This document shows, piece by piece, positions 51,853 to 62,743 of a stretch of 64,000 nucleotides of DNA; within the stretch, counting starts at the first letter, position 1; each line of letters begins with the position of its first letter. The stretch spans positions 24,403,130-24,467,129 of the forward strand of contig CM056376.1 of NCBI GenBank assembly GCA_029718625.1, given 5' to 3'. Position numbers and translations under genes: made by a program. This DNA comes from Synaphobranchus kaupii (Eukaryota > Chordata > Actinopteri > Anguilliformes > Synaphobranchidae). The notes beneath the pieces are model-generated. The model was not told where the DNA came from and did no database searches. It was given only the letters and a program-made list of their open reading frames with translations.

Positions 51853-53325
51853 AGGCTGACTGTGTGCTTTATTGAAATTATCTGTGACCTACTTGAATTT
51901 TATTCACGAATACTGAATGTCCACCGAAGTGATGCTGACATACAATTATTAAACTAGACCAGTGAAAAAACATGACTTCCTGTAATCATAGCAATTTCAG
52001 GCAATTCACAATAGTCACCTGTATTGATTGACAGGCATATATGAACAAACAAAACAAAACATCTTACTTAAAATCATCAAAAAAATCTAAAAGCTTAATA
52101 ACTTCTTAATCATATCTTTGTAATATTATTAATGATATCATCTTTCTTAATATCTTGTCATTATCCACCTACAAATTTTCAAAGCATCATAGCTGGAGTC
52201 ACTGTTTTGATGAGCCTCAAAGTAAAACTAATTTAAATAAATAGCTGAAAATGAAAGAAATTTAATAATACACAAGAGCCAATTAAAACTAATGGTTGTA
52301 AAAAGTGGTTATAATTGGCTGCAGCCACATAGCAAAGGAGACCTTCCTAGGCTGGATCTGTTATATGACAGGATTCAATTAGATGTGTTGAAATAATGCA
52401 TTTTAGGTTACTTTGTGTTCACATGAAGGCCTGGGTCCAATTAACATGCGTCTTTTACATGCAATAAAGGAATAAATTATAACCAAATTTATTGTTAATG
52501 ATAAAGAAAAAAGCATTTATTTATCACATCAAAATGAATGACTGATTTTTACCATTCCAGCAACATGAATCAAGGAGAGGCTAATGGATTACTCCCTTGA
52601 TCACTGATGCAGTTGATTAGCTTCCTCCTAATAGGCAGGAAATGGCTTGCTGGTTAGTCTGCCTTTAGTCAATTGACAGGTTGTTCTATTGACTTAAATG
52701 TCATTGTGATTTCTGATTTCACCATGTTCACAACCAGTTATTGACGTTAGGGTATATTTTATGCCGCTCTTTCTCAAAATGGCTGCCTTGTTGATTTCAC
52801 TTAAATTAGCCAGCCCTGTGTAAAAGCATGACACTGGTAGCTTCATGCGGTTGATTAAGTTGTCTAGAGTGGCCGCAAGAGATGAGATGTTGTCAATTGC
52901 AGCACAGGGTTCAATGCATTTAGGCTACTGGTAATTAGTTACAAGTGCCCACTAGACTGTGCACCAACTGTGCATACGTTTCAGACTTTTTACATGAGTC
53001 TGATATCAACAATATGGGCAGAGAAATTGAAACAAGAACTTGTCTAGTACTACGAGACCACAGATCTCACCACGAGTGCACTTATTGCCTTCATTTAAAA
53101 AAAAAAGAGTAATTGTTAAGCAGACCGTGTTAATTGAAATATTAATCCTGAGCACGCAATCAGTATGTCACTTGAGCCTTATTTAATCTACCTATAATCT
53201 TATGATAGCACTATTTACTTAAAAGAGCTGAAAGAAATTGGTTTAATGCATCTAATGGTATGAAACTAAATTAATCAACCTAGGCTACGTGTATGTGGGG
53301 TCAGTCATACAATAGCATCATCATG
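51853..53325. other. AT-rich low-repeat stretch
   Basis: No gene. The piece at 52540-52700 (GGCTAATGGATTACTCCC, GTTGATTAGCTTCC, AGTCAATTGACAGG) has homeodomain-like words and high complexity and is a candidate conserved non-coding element (inference). Confidence 0.35.
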
Positions 53326-53690
53326 CCAACACCTATGGTTGAACATAACAATGCCACAAATACTCTGACCCTGGTTGAGAATTCTGGCTGAAGTATAGGG
53401 TTGAAGATTGATTGGAGGTGCGGTGGAACAGTTCCATTAACTGCCCTGTAGGTTAGTGCCCAAGGTTTTAAACGTGATCCAAGCAGTAACAGACAGCCAA
53501 TGAAGTTAAATGAGGAGGGGTGCGATATGAGCACGCTTGGGAAGATTGTGGACATTGCGCGGCTGCATTCTGTATTAGATTCAGGGGTTTGGTGGCACAG
53601 GAGGAGCGATTGGCAACAAGGGAATTGCAATAGTTCAGGCGTGAGAGTGCCAGGGCCTGGATAAAGACCTGTAGGGTATGTGGTGATGAG
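53326..53690 (-). pseudogene. LINE ORF2 C-terminal fragment (CR1/L2-group-like)
   Basis: Read on the minus strand in more than one frame, the order is a QFPCCQSLLL / ATKPLNLIQNAAA-like block, then LHWLSVTAWITFKTLG, then LTYRAVNGTVPPHLQSIF. This matches the end of fish LINE proteins, where a pattern like LHWLPV..RI.FK.L..TYKAL.G.APPYL follows the reverse transcriptase. Frameshifts separate the blocks, so it is a dead remnant. The 109-codon frame covering it should not be taken as a host gene. The exact LINE clade is uncertain. Confidence 0.7.
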
Positions 53691-55845
53691 GAAGGGCCAG
53701 TTTCATTGGACAGCTTGTCTGAAGAAGTGAAATGCTTTCGCCCTCATTTGTTGGTCCAAATCACTGAGTCACTGATGACATTTGTTCGCTCCGCCCATTT
53801 TTTGGTCTCTTGAAGCCTCCCTCTCCCATCACCAATTAGCACACTCCAACACAAGATGGCTGACACTGAACAAGATCTTCAGCATGAAAGTGGGTTAATA
53901 CTAAATTAACTCGCAACTAATTAAATCTATTTCATGTGAGATGTGTGGAATGGGAAGTTTCACCATTAGGTAATATAATCCTACTGAACACTATAGGGGA
54001 GACTTCGGGATGAGCTTCTCTGCCAAAATTTACAGCAACTTGCAGAAGAGCACATTTCTGGGTTTGTCATAATCTACAAGAAGCATGCATGACAGACTTG
54101 TGTAAATGACATTATGGGTTTCTCCATGTCGCACCTCAAAAACGAATTTGGCATGTAGATGACAAAAATTTCTATTGCAAAGAAAAAGGCTTATTTAAAC
54201 TCTTATTTGAGCTCTTCCAAATCACTGAGCAACAAATACGAAAAGCATATGGGCTTTCAAGGCAACTCTGAAATGAAACACACCTCTCCCGCACTCGCAA
54301 TATCACACATACTGTACAACCAGTTTGTTTTCATAAGTAAACTGGCAAGGATTCTTGACAGTTAGACCTTTCTCTGACACAGGCCTACATTTCATTACAC
54401 CTGCGCGTGCGTAGCACTGTGACAGGGGCATTGCAATCACTCCCGTCTGTGTGTGTGTGTCTGTCTGTCTGTCTGTCCGCCTACACTTCGATTCGATTTG
54501 GATGATTTTGGAAGTATTTTAAGTTGTTTTAAATTTCCACCAATGTCTAATTAAATCTAGGTTGAGGAATTGATGTTGGAGGAATAGACGTTACACCTTT
54601 TGAATGCACAAGGGTGCGCATGGATGAGAGCAACGCTTGCACATTTTGTCAAAGGCTCATGTGTAAGTGCCATTCTAGTTTCAAATTGTATTGTATTAAG
54701 TTCTTGATGATGGTCTGTTCAAGTGAAAAGAGTTACAGAATTCAGGGGTATTTGTTTTTGAAATTATTTATTTATATATTTATTTTTTAAACTTGACACT
54801 GGTCAAGTTTAAAAAAAATGTTTTTTTAAGCTGAGACCTATGATGGAATTGACACTCATAACCTTCTAGTAGAAGCTTTTCTTAAATGGTAAACCTGACA
54901 CTTAACCTTAACTTAACCCTTTAACAGTGTTTTAGTTTATTTGCAAAGCATGGTTTTTTTTACAGATAACTTTTTTAATAAACTGCTCAAACAATATTAT
55001 ACCGTGTAAAAGTGTTAAAACTCACAATTCTATCTCTAAACTATTTCACGATTCCAAGGTTATAGCGACAACAGTTCCTTGTTTTGAAACATGTCACCAA
55101 ACAGGCTCAATCAAGACAACGACTGCGTACGTTCTAAGTGTTCCACGGAAATCCATAGACGACACGAATAATGGTAAAGTTGGTATCCTTACCCCAGCAA
55201 ATAAATAAATAAATATTTTAGAAAAAGAAAAACCTTCCACTGTGTTTGAGCTTCTGTTGCTTTGTTTCAGTAATTCTGACTTAAACTCCCAAGAGTTGCC
55301 TTACAGAAGAGACCAGGATTATGCCTGTAGTCAAAGGGGTTCAAGAACAGTAACCGTTTTATTTTGGAGCTTGTGTTCAAAAAAGGTGGTGCTAGAGAAG
55401 GTTAAATGTTAGTTTTTGAATTTTCACATTGATTGTAGTGCTGATTAAATACCAGACCTTTAAACCCTGGCCTCCAGCACCTCCAGACTCATTTCTATAA
55501 TGTAGTTTCATATTTGAATTTCATTTCATAGAAATGAAAGTAGTTACTTGGTAAGCCATTCTTAACACAAAAAAATGGAAAACTATAGGTTGAACACCTG
55601 GGCGCTAATAGCTGGAAAAATTATACATAATTCATAATAATTTAAGCAAGTGCATCCAATAACCTGGTGTCTTTTTCTGAAATGGCACTGAAAGATGATA
55701 ATTGATTAAGGTGTCTACTGTTTGTGACAGTTATTATATGGGAAATCTTTAGGGTTATTACATGGGATATACAGTATGTCGTGATTTGGCGAGGGTGCAC
55801 CATTATTTTTCAGTGCCATAGCATTATATAGAACATCAGCTGAGG
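53691..55845. other. AT-rich non-coding stretch
   Basis: Contains a (GT)n/(CTGT)n tract at about 54449-54477 and (AAAT)n at 55199-55214. No gene recognised. Confidence 0.45.
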
Positions 55846-56184
55846 GAGCATTCTTTTTACATTGATTGTAAAAATGCTTATGCATTAGCTTAGCATATTT
55901 ATCAAATCAAGTGTCCAGCCATCTTGCTCTGTTCAGAACAGAATGGGAGTTTCAGCTGGAGCATTCTTTTTACATTGATTGTAAAAATGCTTATGCATTA
56001 GCTTAGCATATTTATCAAATCAAGTGTCCAGCCATCTTGCTCTGTTCAGAACAGAATGGGAGTTTCAGCTGGAGCATTCTTTTTACATTGATTGTAAAAA
56101 TGCTTATGCATTAGCTTAGCATATTTATCAAATCAAGTGTCCAGGCTTCTTGCTCTGTCCAGAACAGAATGGGAGTTTCAGCTG
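55846..56184. repeat. 113-bp tandem triplication
   Basis: Three head-to-tail copies start at 55846, 55959 and 56072 with a constant 113-bp period. They are nearly identical; the third differs slightly near 56146-56160. The unit includes TTACATTGATTGTAAAAATG and TTAGCTTAGCATATTTATC. It is non-coding and appears recent. Confidence 0.95.
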
Positions 56185-57336
56185 GCACGTCCCAGTCTGC
56201 TTTTCCTCCTGCAGTAATAATGGTACCACATGCTGCAATGAGCCGAGACGCAATACATCTCTACTTCCCAAGCACCTGGGGGGGAATTCTTGCATTAAAG
56301 CAGAGCTTGTATGCCATTGCCTTCCCAATGTACCCAGTGCAGCTGACTGCATCCATGTTGTGTAGATGCCTCCATCCATCAGTAAACGGGGCCCATCCTC
56401 TCAATGAATGCACATTACGTCTGCAATCCTCCAGAGACCGTTGCCCTTTATGCTGTGGTAAAATGTCCCGCGGCGATTCGTGACGCATCTCTTTGAGAAT
56501 ATGAAAGATCGTAACCGTGGGGATCTACAGGCCGGTAGGTACGCGGCGAGCTACTGAACTAGCAATACCATGTTAGCAATTTGTATTTCTTCTAAGAGCA
56601 AACCAGGTTCTATCCTTTGCGCGTGTATAATTTCACTTAAGCTGACAGTGACCACCTCTCGTTGCCATGGTTCCTGACACCTGTGCTGTGGGAGAAAGGA
56701 GAGGCACTACATGGCACGTACTGTATACACGCCAGGGCTTTGGCTGAAAGAGCATTTGCTGGACTGAACAGAGGATTTTTCACTGCTTTAACTGCACTGA
56801 CAGAGTACCGATGCTCAAACACAATAATATAATGTAGAGCTATCAACGTACACTGGGTAGTCCATGAAATCACTGTCTGCGGTGCCATACCACACCACTG
56901 CAAATGAGGGGAAACAGATTCATTCAAATTCAAAGGCACGAGGCAGGAATGCGTAGAAACCTGTTAGAAATCATTCTATATGAAGCAATTAGTGTTGAGT
57001 TGTTGATCTTTCAATTTTAGAAATGTTCTCTTTAGATTTTTTAATTGATAGTGTTCTTTTTAAAAACAATTTAATTATCCATTCATAGCTAATTTAAATT
57101 ACTTCAGCACAAGACAGAATATATTATGTTATATATTATGTATATAATATGTTGTCCTCTCCAACGCACATTTAGCAGATGAATAAACGTAATGTAAAAC
57201 CAATTATATTTATTTTTATTAACAAAGAGAAAAACATACTTGAATATGAGCCTCTAAGCCAACAAGTGTTGGGCACCAGAAAATACAGAGACTATAATCT
57301 CCAAACTCATTTCTGAGAATGCACCAATTCCATGGT
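56185..57336. other. non-coding stretch
   Basis: No gene or repeat family recognised. Open frames up to 104 codons at 56150-56490 overlap on both strands without domains. Confidence 0.4.
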
Positions 57337-57530
57337 GCACACTCTTAGAAGAATGGGTTCCAAAAGGACCCTCTCCACAGAGGAACCCTATCTCCTTCAA
57401 GGGTTCTTTTGTCAGGGAAAAAAATTCAATCTGGGAGCTTTCACACTTGTCACACCTACCATAGAGGATTCCATAAAGAACAAAAAATGGCTCCCCTATG
57501 GAGACAAGCCAAAGAACCCTTTTTTTCTTT
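57337..57530. mobile_element. MITE fragment with CACTCTTAGAAG terminus
   Basis: Starts GCACACTCTTAGAAGAATGG and has GGTTCCAAAAGGACCC, GGAACCCTATC and AAAGAACCCTTTTTTTC blocks typical of a teleost MITE with repeated GGTTCTT/AAGAACC words. The expected right terminus (complement of CACTCTTAGAA) is missing, and SINE S1 sequence begins right after it. Confidence 0.55.
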
Positions 57531-57539
57531 TAAAATCTT

Positions 57540-57757
57540 TTTTCAGATTTTTCCCCGTTTTCTTACAAGTTGGTAGCCAATTGTACCCCTACAGTTATTC
57601 AATTCCCCGTGTAACAACCACTTGAGACTTTGCCGCTACACAACCCCGCTAGTGGTAGGAAGGAGGGCTCCACATCCTTTTCAGGGCACAACTCCTCGAG
57701 CTCCTGACCGTGAATCCAACTCGCCCGGGGGTGCTTTGTGCACGGAGATTCTCCTCA
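57540..57757 (-). repeat. SINE family S1, 5'-truncated, minus strand
   Basis: On the minus strand it reads from GAGGAGAATCTCCGTGCAC (57757) through TCACGGTCAGGAGCT, TGCCCTGAAAAGGATGTGG and GGGGTTGTGTAGCGG to CGGGGAAAAATCTGAAA. This matches about 640-870 of the plus-strand copy at high but clearly diverged identity. The tRNA-like head is absent. Confidence 0.82.
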
Positions 57758-59052
57758 TAAAATCATAGCATAAAGGATCCATGATGTCACTTCCTTTGCA
57801 GAATACGTATTTTCCAAAGCTTAGGCCTCATGCTTAAAAATGCCAAACAAGAATAGATATTTATTTCTTTAATTAGATGGCTTTAGGACATTTCTTGTAC
57901 GCAGCTTCAACGTGTTTGCCTCAGTCTACAATAGTGTTTATGTATAATGTAGCGAGCATGCAACCAATCAATGATCCTGTTTTTTTATAGATGTCCTGCA
58001 GCTGTATTCTAGCACCATGCCCTCAGTATTAATTATGTAATGGACACATGTGACTTGTTCCTCACTCAACAGTTTGTGGTCATCTTGACTTGTCCTCTTG
58101 AAGCTCCAGCTACTGAAACAATTGTTTTACTGACAGCCATTTTCTGGTATTCTCGGCTCTCTTAAATCTCATTTTCAGTTTCCTTGTTGCTTTATGACTT
58201 TATGCACTTTTCCCACCGTGGGTCTCCAAAATTAAATTATGTTGCCTGTTTATATCATTTGTAGGGCTGTAATGTAGATGTATGTTAATTTGTCCCCTCC
58301 AGCATTGCCAATTCTTTCATTTTTCAATTTTGCAGCCACTCTTTTGGATTGGGTATCATTAACTGTATCCACTCATTTTCAGCACATATTAATTATGGGA
58401 GCATTCTAATTGAAATGTGGTGCGGCATATTCGACTTGATAGATTGCAGCTGACTGAGACTACCTAATGACTGTCGATAAGTGCCGCACAAATCTTAGCC
58501 CATCCCCAGGTGCATGCATGGGAAGATGCGGGTGACATTAGCCTCCGTAACTGTGCACAATGATAAATACATCCTTTAGTGAGCTGAACGAAACATGGGA
58601 AGCTTCCACTGACCGTATAGTTTGACTAAGTAGGAGAAATATGCTCAGTGTTGGGAGCTATTTTAAGGCTGTATTGTTCAATTCCAGTAACTGCGCGTAA
58701 TAGGGCAGCCAACAGGGATTTCCTCTATTACGGTAGAGTCTGAGAGCATTAAAACAAAAGCAGGCGTGCACGTGAGCGTTAAAAAATCCTGTGTGATCCT
58801 CTTCCTTCCTCGTCAAGTTCCTGGATTTTTCTTTTCATCTGAACTTTCCATAAATGATAAGTTTAACTGTTAGGGCAACATGTAATTTCTGTCATGACAG
58901 TGACAGCCATTTTGAGAAACCATGTACCACCATGGTGGATGTACCATCAGTGGATGTTTATAAGGTACATTTATTTTAGAAACAATATTTTTTAATGAAT
59001 TTTAAAAAGCCTACTGTTTTGGAAGGCAAATATTATATTATATATTATCATA
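57758..59052. other. low-repeat stretch with a long CNE-like segment
   Basis: The region 58060-58700 is complex, repeat-free and dense in ATTAATTATG, TCTAATTGAA, CAATTGTTTT and ATGATAAATACA words. It is the best candidate in the window for a deeply conserved non-coding element (inference without alignment). No coding potential. Confidence 0.4.
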
Positions 59053-59583
59053 CAGTACCAGTCAAAAGTTTGGACACACCTACTCATAGAGTTTTTTTTT
59101 CCCGTTATTTTTACTGTTTTCCACATTTTAGAATAGTAAAGACATCAACACTATCAGATAACACAAATGGAATTATGCAAAGACCCCAAAAAAAGTGTAA
59201 AACAAATAAAAAACGTCTTATATTTTAGATTCTTCAAAGTAGCTACCCTTTGCCTTGATAACAGCTTTGCACATTCTACCTGGAAATAAGGTATCAAGAG
59301 TCTTTCGATATCCTTTTATACAGAGTCATGGTAGCATCACCTGTTTACCTGTGGAATACCTGTTTACCACAGAAGTTGGTTGAGAGAATGGCAAGAATGT
59401 GCAAAGCCGTTATCAAGGCAAAGGGTGGCTACTTTGAAGAATCTAAAATATAACACTTTTTTTTATTTGTTTGCATAACTTAATGTGTTATCTCATTGTT
59501 TTGATAACTTTACTATTCTAAAATGTGGAAAACAATAAAAAAAAAACTATGAGTAGGTGTGTCCAAACTTTTGACTGGTACTG
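59053..59583. mobile_element. Tc1-like MITE (family Y), TA-flanked, with hybrid interior
   Basis: Perfect-type inverted termini CAGTACCAGTCAAAAGTTTG (59053) and its complement ending GGTACTG (59583), each flanked by TA (59051-59052, 59584-59585). Long inverted arms continue inward (TTCAAAGTAGCTACCCTTTG on the left, its complement on the right). The centre (59291-59375) is not family Y. It holds GGTATCAAGAGTCTTTCGAT, GTCATGGTAGCATCACCTG and TTTACCTGTGGAAT, the reverse complement of the family B segment at 11230-11300. No transposase remains. Confidence 0.92.
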
Positions 59584-59865
59584 TATATTATTTTTGAACT
59601 CACCATAGTTTGGACATTTTCAACCCATCTTAAACAGGTTTTCAAAGAGGGAATTCATTGCGATGGTGCTATACAGTGCATCCCATACAGGGCCTGATAT
59701 TAAGTGTAGGGTGTATGATATGTATGGTGTGTGAAGTGTATAGTTTCAAGAACTACATTAAAAGACTGGCAAACGATGAACTTACTGAAATTATTTAAAT
59801 TCATAACATATGTCGTCATGCATGGGTATAAAATGACACAGTACAGCAGATCATTACATTACATT
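59584..59865. other. flank ending in a split fish repeat
   Basis: No gene. The last bases (CATTACATTACATT, 59852-59865) are the left half of a repeat that continues after the solo LTR at 60778. Confidence 0.5.
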
Positions 59866-60777
59866 TGTTACGTTTCTGCCATGTTCATGCCACGTTTCAT
59901 GTTTAGTTATTGTCACAGTTTATTTTTCTGTTCTTGTCATGCTTGTGTTCTGTTTATGTTACGATGCAGTTTATTTAGCATACATATTTCCGTGTTTTTC
60001 TGCAGCCTTGCATTCATGCTGTTTTCCCTCTCTTTCTTGCTGTCACTCAGCCTTCCCTAATTGTTTCATTTTCCCGTGTCTATTTACTAATCTACTAACA
60101 TTAGATCAGGATTGGGTAATACTAACTCTCTAACCATGTGTTCATGTTTACCTTACGTTTCTTGTGCATGTCATTTACTAATTATTTTGTTACCTCGTCA
60201 GCTTTCCACACCTGATTCCCCTTCGCATGCTGCTCTCAAGCTAAGTGTCTGCACCTGTCTACACCTGCATATAAGCTCAGTGTTCATGTCTTGTCTTCAC
60301 GAAATTGTTGCCTGTTAGTTTACTACTGTCACTTTTGAGCGTTATCCATTGTCTGACTTTTGTTATTGATCCAAGCCTGTTTACTGACCATTGTTACTGC
60401 CTGCCTACCGTTTCTACTGCCTGTTTTTGACCACGAGTTTTGCCTGCTGTCTGTTTGTACCTCTGCCCCGCGGATAGGACTTCGGTCTGACTCCTGCAAC
60501 GTCCCACGACCTACGAACTCTGCTTACCCCTGAATTGTACTTCTGCTCCGCTGACAGCTACTCTGGTTTCTGAACTTGTGCATGGTGTACCGATTCCGAG
60601 ACTGCCTTCTCCCTCGGTACTATACTTTGGTTTTTTGGCTGGATTTTCTGTGGATGAACTTTGCTTGTGTGACTACGATTTTTGGATTTCCCCATAATAA
60701 AGCCCTTGCGGGCATTTATTATTACGTCCGTGTTCTGAGTCGTGCATTACGGGTCCAACCCGCACACACCTGTCTCA
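59866..60777 (+). mobile_element. solo LTR 3 (Ty3/Gypsy-like), 912 bp, target duplication ACATT
   Basis: Runs from TGTTACG to GTCTCA (TG...CA). ACATT is found at 59861-59865 and 60778-60782. TATA box TATAAG lies at 60270-60275 and poly(A) signal AATAAA at 60696-60701, giving plus orientation. It shares style with solo LTR 1 (TACTAAC words in U3, TTTTTGACC and CTGCCTG phrases in R/U5), so the two may be related subfamilies. No internal region is present. Frames of 109 and 114 codons inside or across its end are artefacts. Confidence 0.9.
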
Positions 60778-60782
60778 ACATT

Positions 60783-60955
60783 ACAATCATTGGCAGACAC
60801 TTTTATCCAAAGCGACATACAAGAACTGCACACAGAAGGTCATTGAAGCAACTAGAAAACCGATCAGACAAAGCACATCCTTCCCATAACGTAGCAGCTA
60901 TCCCTAGTACTGAACACTGAATATAGTTCACGCGGTAAGCTATGGGTAAGTCAGC
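60783..60955 (+). repeat. fish repeat interrupted by solo LTR 3
   Basis: ACAATCATTGGCAGACACTT followed by TTATCCAAAGCGACATACAA is a very common teleost interspersed repeat, normally preceded by the CATTACATTACATT found before the LTR. The LTR therefore landed inside this older repeat. Confidence 0.7.
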
Positions 60956-61172
60956 TATACATTCTAAACTATAACATCAAACAGTTACAGGAAACAAGCA
61001 AAAAAACAGGGTTCAAATTACTATGAAAAAGGTCCTAGATTGGTATATCAGTGAATCATTGAAGCAAATGTAAGATTTGTTTTGCCTATATATTATATGT
61101 GATACCAGTAAACGTCTATCGCTTCCTTGTGAGTTTTATGTTTTAGGGAACATTTGGTAGATTTATAAAGAA
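60956..61172. other. short unassigned stretch
   Basis: Nothing recognised. Confidence 0.4.
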
Positions 61173-61479
61173 TGTCCCTACCTGGGTATCTTCTCAGACA
61201 GGTGAGGCTAGCGGAGTAGAACACTGGAGCACTCAACTCATAGTGACACATATATAACTTACTTTAATCGAATGGAACAGGGGCACATAATCCACACTGA
61301 CATTTAAACAGGGTGAGGGCCTTGCTAAGAGTCTAGACAAATAGGTAGGGAGGGGCTTATATACCCTCATGTGACAGCTGGTAGATTTCCTTTGGCAGAA
61401 AACAGCAGTGCTCCTGTGTTTGCCCTGGTCTCAGAGGTCAGGTTATGTCCAAAGCAGTTAATGGTCAACTGCTATAACA
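61173..61479 (-). mobile_element. possible small solo LTR, minus strand
   Basis: On the minus strand it begins TGTTATAGCAG and ends GGTAGGGACA (TG...CA), with a TATA box GGTATATAAG (near 61357-61366) upstream of an ATTAAA signal (near 61263-61268), the U3-R-U5 order of an LTR. The flanks (AAGAA left, TTTTA right) do not form a target duplication. The exact ends or the identity may therefore be wrong. Confidence 0.5.
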
Positions 61480-62161
61480 TTTTATCCAGTTAATCTTTCA
61501 GTGTTCCCCTGAAATGGACATCTTTTATTGTGCTGCTGGATAAGGCTTATGTTGCACAATGGGATGCATGGATGGGTAATTAGCTGAAAAATTAAAAAGT
61601 GTAATAAGCCACCACAGGGATGTCCATTTTTTTCTGTTGGGAGAGGGGCATTATTTCTTAATTTGGTTTTTAATTAAGCTTTTGGTTGGTATTCACTGGT
61701 CGCAATGACCTTGCGGCTTAATGCATAGGAATGCATTTTCTTTTGCGAGCAGGCAACTGCTCTACCTTTGCTGTCTTGAGCAATCGTTTTGAAGGTGAAT
61801 TAAAGGGTCAATTTAACCTTGATTATACCCTTTTCACTCTCTCAAGGCAAAAAGTATCTCCAGAATTATACCTCTAAATACACAATTTTCTGTCAGACGT
61901 TTAAGTCAGGTAAAACCAAAGAAGGACGTTGTACAATGCATTTCATACCCACTTACTGTTTATTAACCGACAGATACGTAGTAAAATATTTATTCAATCC
62001 AGTCTATAGTTTTCCATTTTTAAATTAATGGTTGGTTTTTTATTCTAGTTTCCTTTGATGCCAAAATTATTACAATTTGGTTAAAAAAAATAAATAAAAT
62101 GCATTTGTTTTAAATCCCAACACCGACAGCCACTATGAAGCATTACTTCATAATGAACTTT
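61480..62161. other. AT-rich non-coding stretch
   Basis: No gene or repeat recognised. Confidence 0.45.
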
Positions 62162-62737
62162 AGCCAGCAGCCATACCACTATGCAATCTGCGCCTGCTGA
62201 ATGGCTGAAGCTAAGCAGGTTGTGGGCTTGGTTAGTACTTGGATGGGAGACCTCTGAGGAAAACTAAGTTGCTGCTGGAAGTGGTGTTGGTGGGCCAGTA
62301 GGGGGCAGTCTTCCCTCTGGTCAAATAAACCCCAATGCCCCAGTGCAGTGATGGGGACACTGTGCTGTAGGAGATGCCATCTTTCGGATGAGACGTTAAA
62401 CCGAGGTCCTGACTCACTGCGGTCATTAAAGATCCCATGACACTTATCGTAAAGAGTAGGGGTTTCCCCGGTGTCCTGGCTAAACTCCCAACCCAGGCTC
62501 ATTCAATCTGCCACCTAATCATCCCCCTGTTTAATTGGCTAAAAAAATTATTCTCTCCCTCTCCACCTCAGCTGATGTGTGGTGAGCATACTGGCGCAAA
62601 ATGGCTGCCGTTGCATCACCCAGGTGGGTGCTACACATTGGTGGTGGTAAAGGCGAGTTTCCCCCTCATCATTGTAAAGCGCTTTGAGTATCTAGAAAGG
62701 CGCTATATAAATGCCATGCATTATTATTATTATTATT
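62162..62737 (+). repeat. 5S rRNA-derived SINE (SINE3/Deu-type)
   Basis: The head matches 5S rRNA. GCAGCCATACCACTATGCAA (62167) is followed by GAAGCTAAGCAGG (internal promoter A-box region, near 62207) and GGTTAGTACTTGGATGGGAG (C-box region, near 62229). The body has GATGAGACGTTAAACCGAGG and CATTAAAGATCCCATGACAC, typical of the conserved central domain of fish 5S-headed SINEs. The tail AAAGCGCTTTGAGTATCTAG then GGCGCTATATAAATG resembles a LINE 3' end and finishes in (ATT)n. AACTTT before (62156-62161) and after (62738-62743) may be a short target duplication. It is not a functional 5S gene, because the 3' half of 5S is replaced by SINE body. Confidence 0.93.
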
Positions 62738-62743
62738 AACTTT

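Noticed and set aside
53301..53630. Host protein of 109 residues
   Set aside because: The frame overlaps out-of-register LINE ORF2 motifs and has stops and shifts in the true frame.
60576..60920. 114-codon coding region
   Set aside because: It crosses from the U5 of a solo LTR into an interspersed repeat.
62167..62260. 5S rRNA gene
   Set aside because: Only the 5' two-thirds resemble 5S; the remainder is SINE body and tail.
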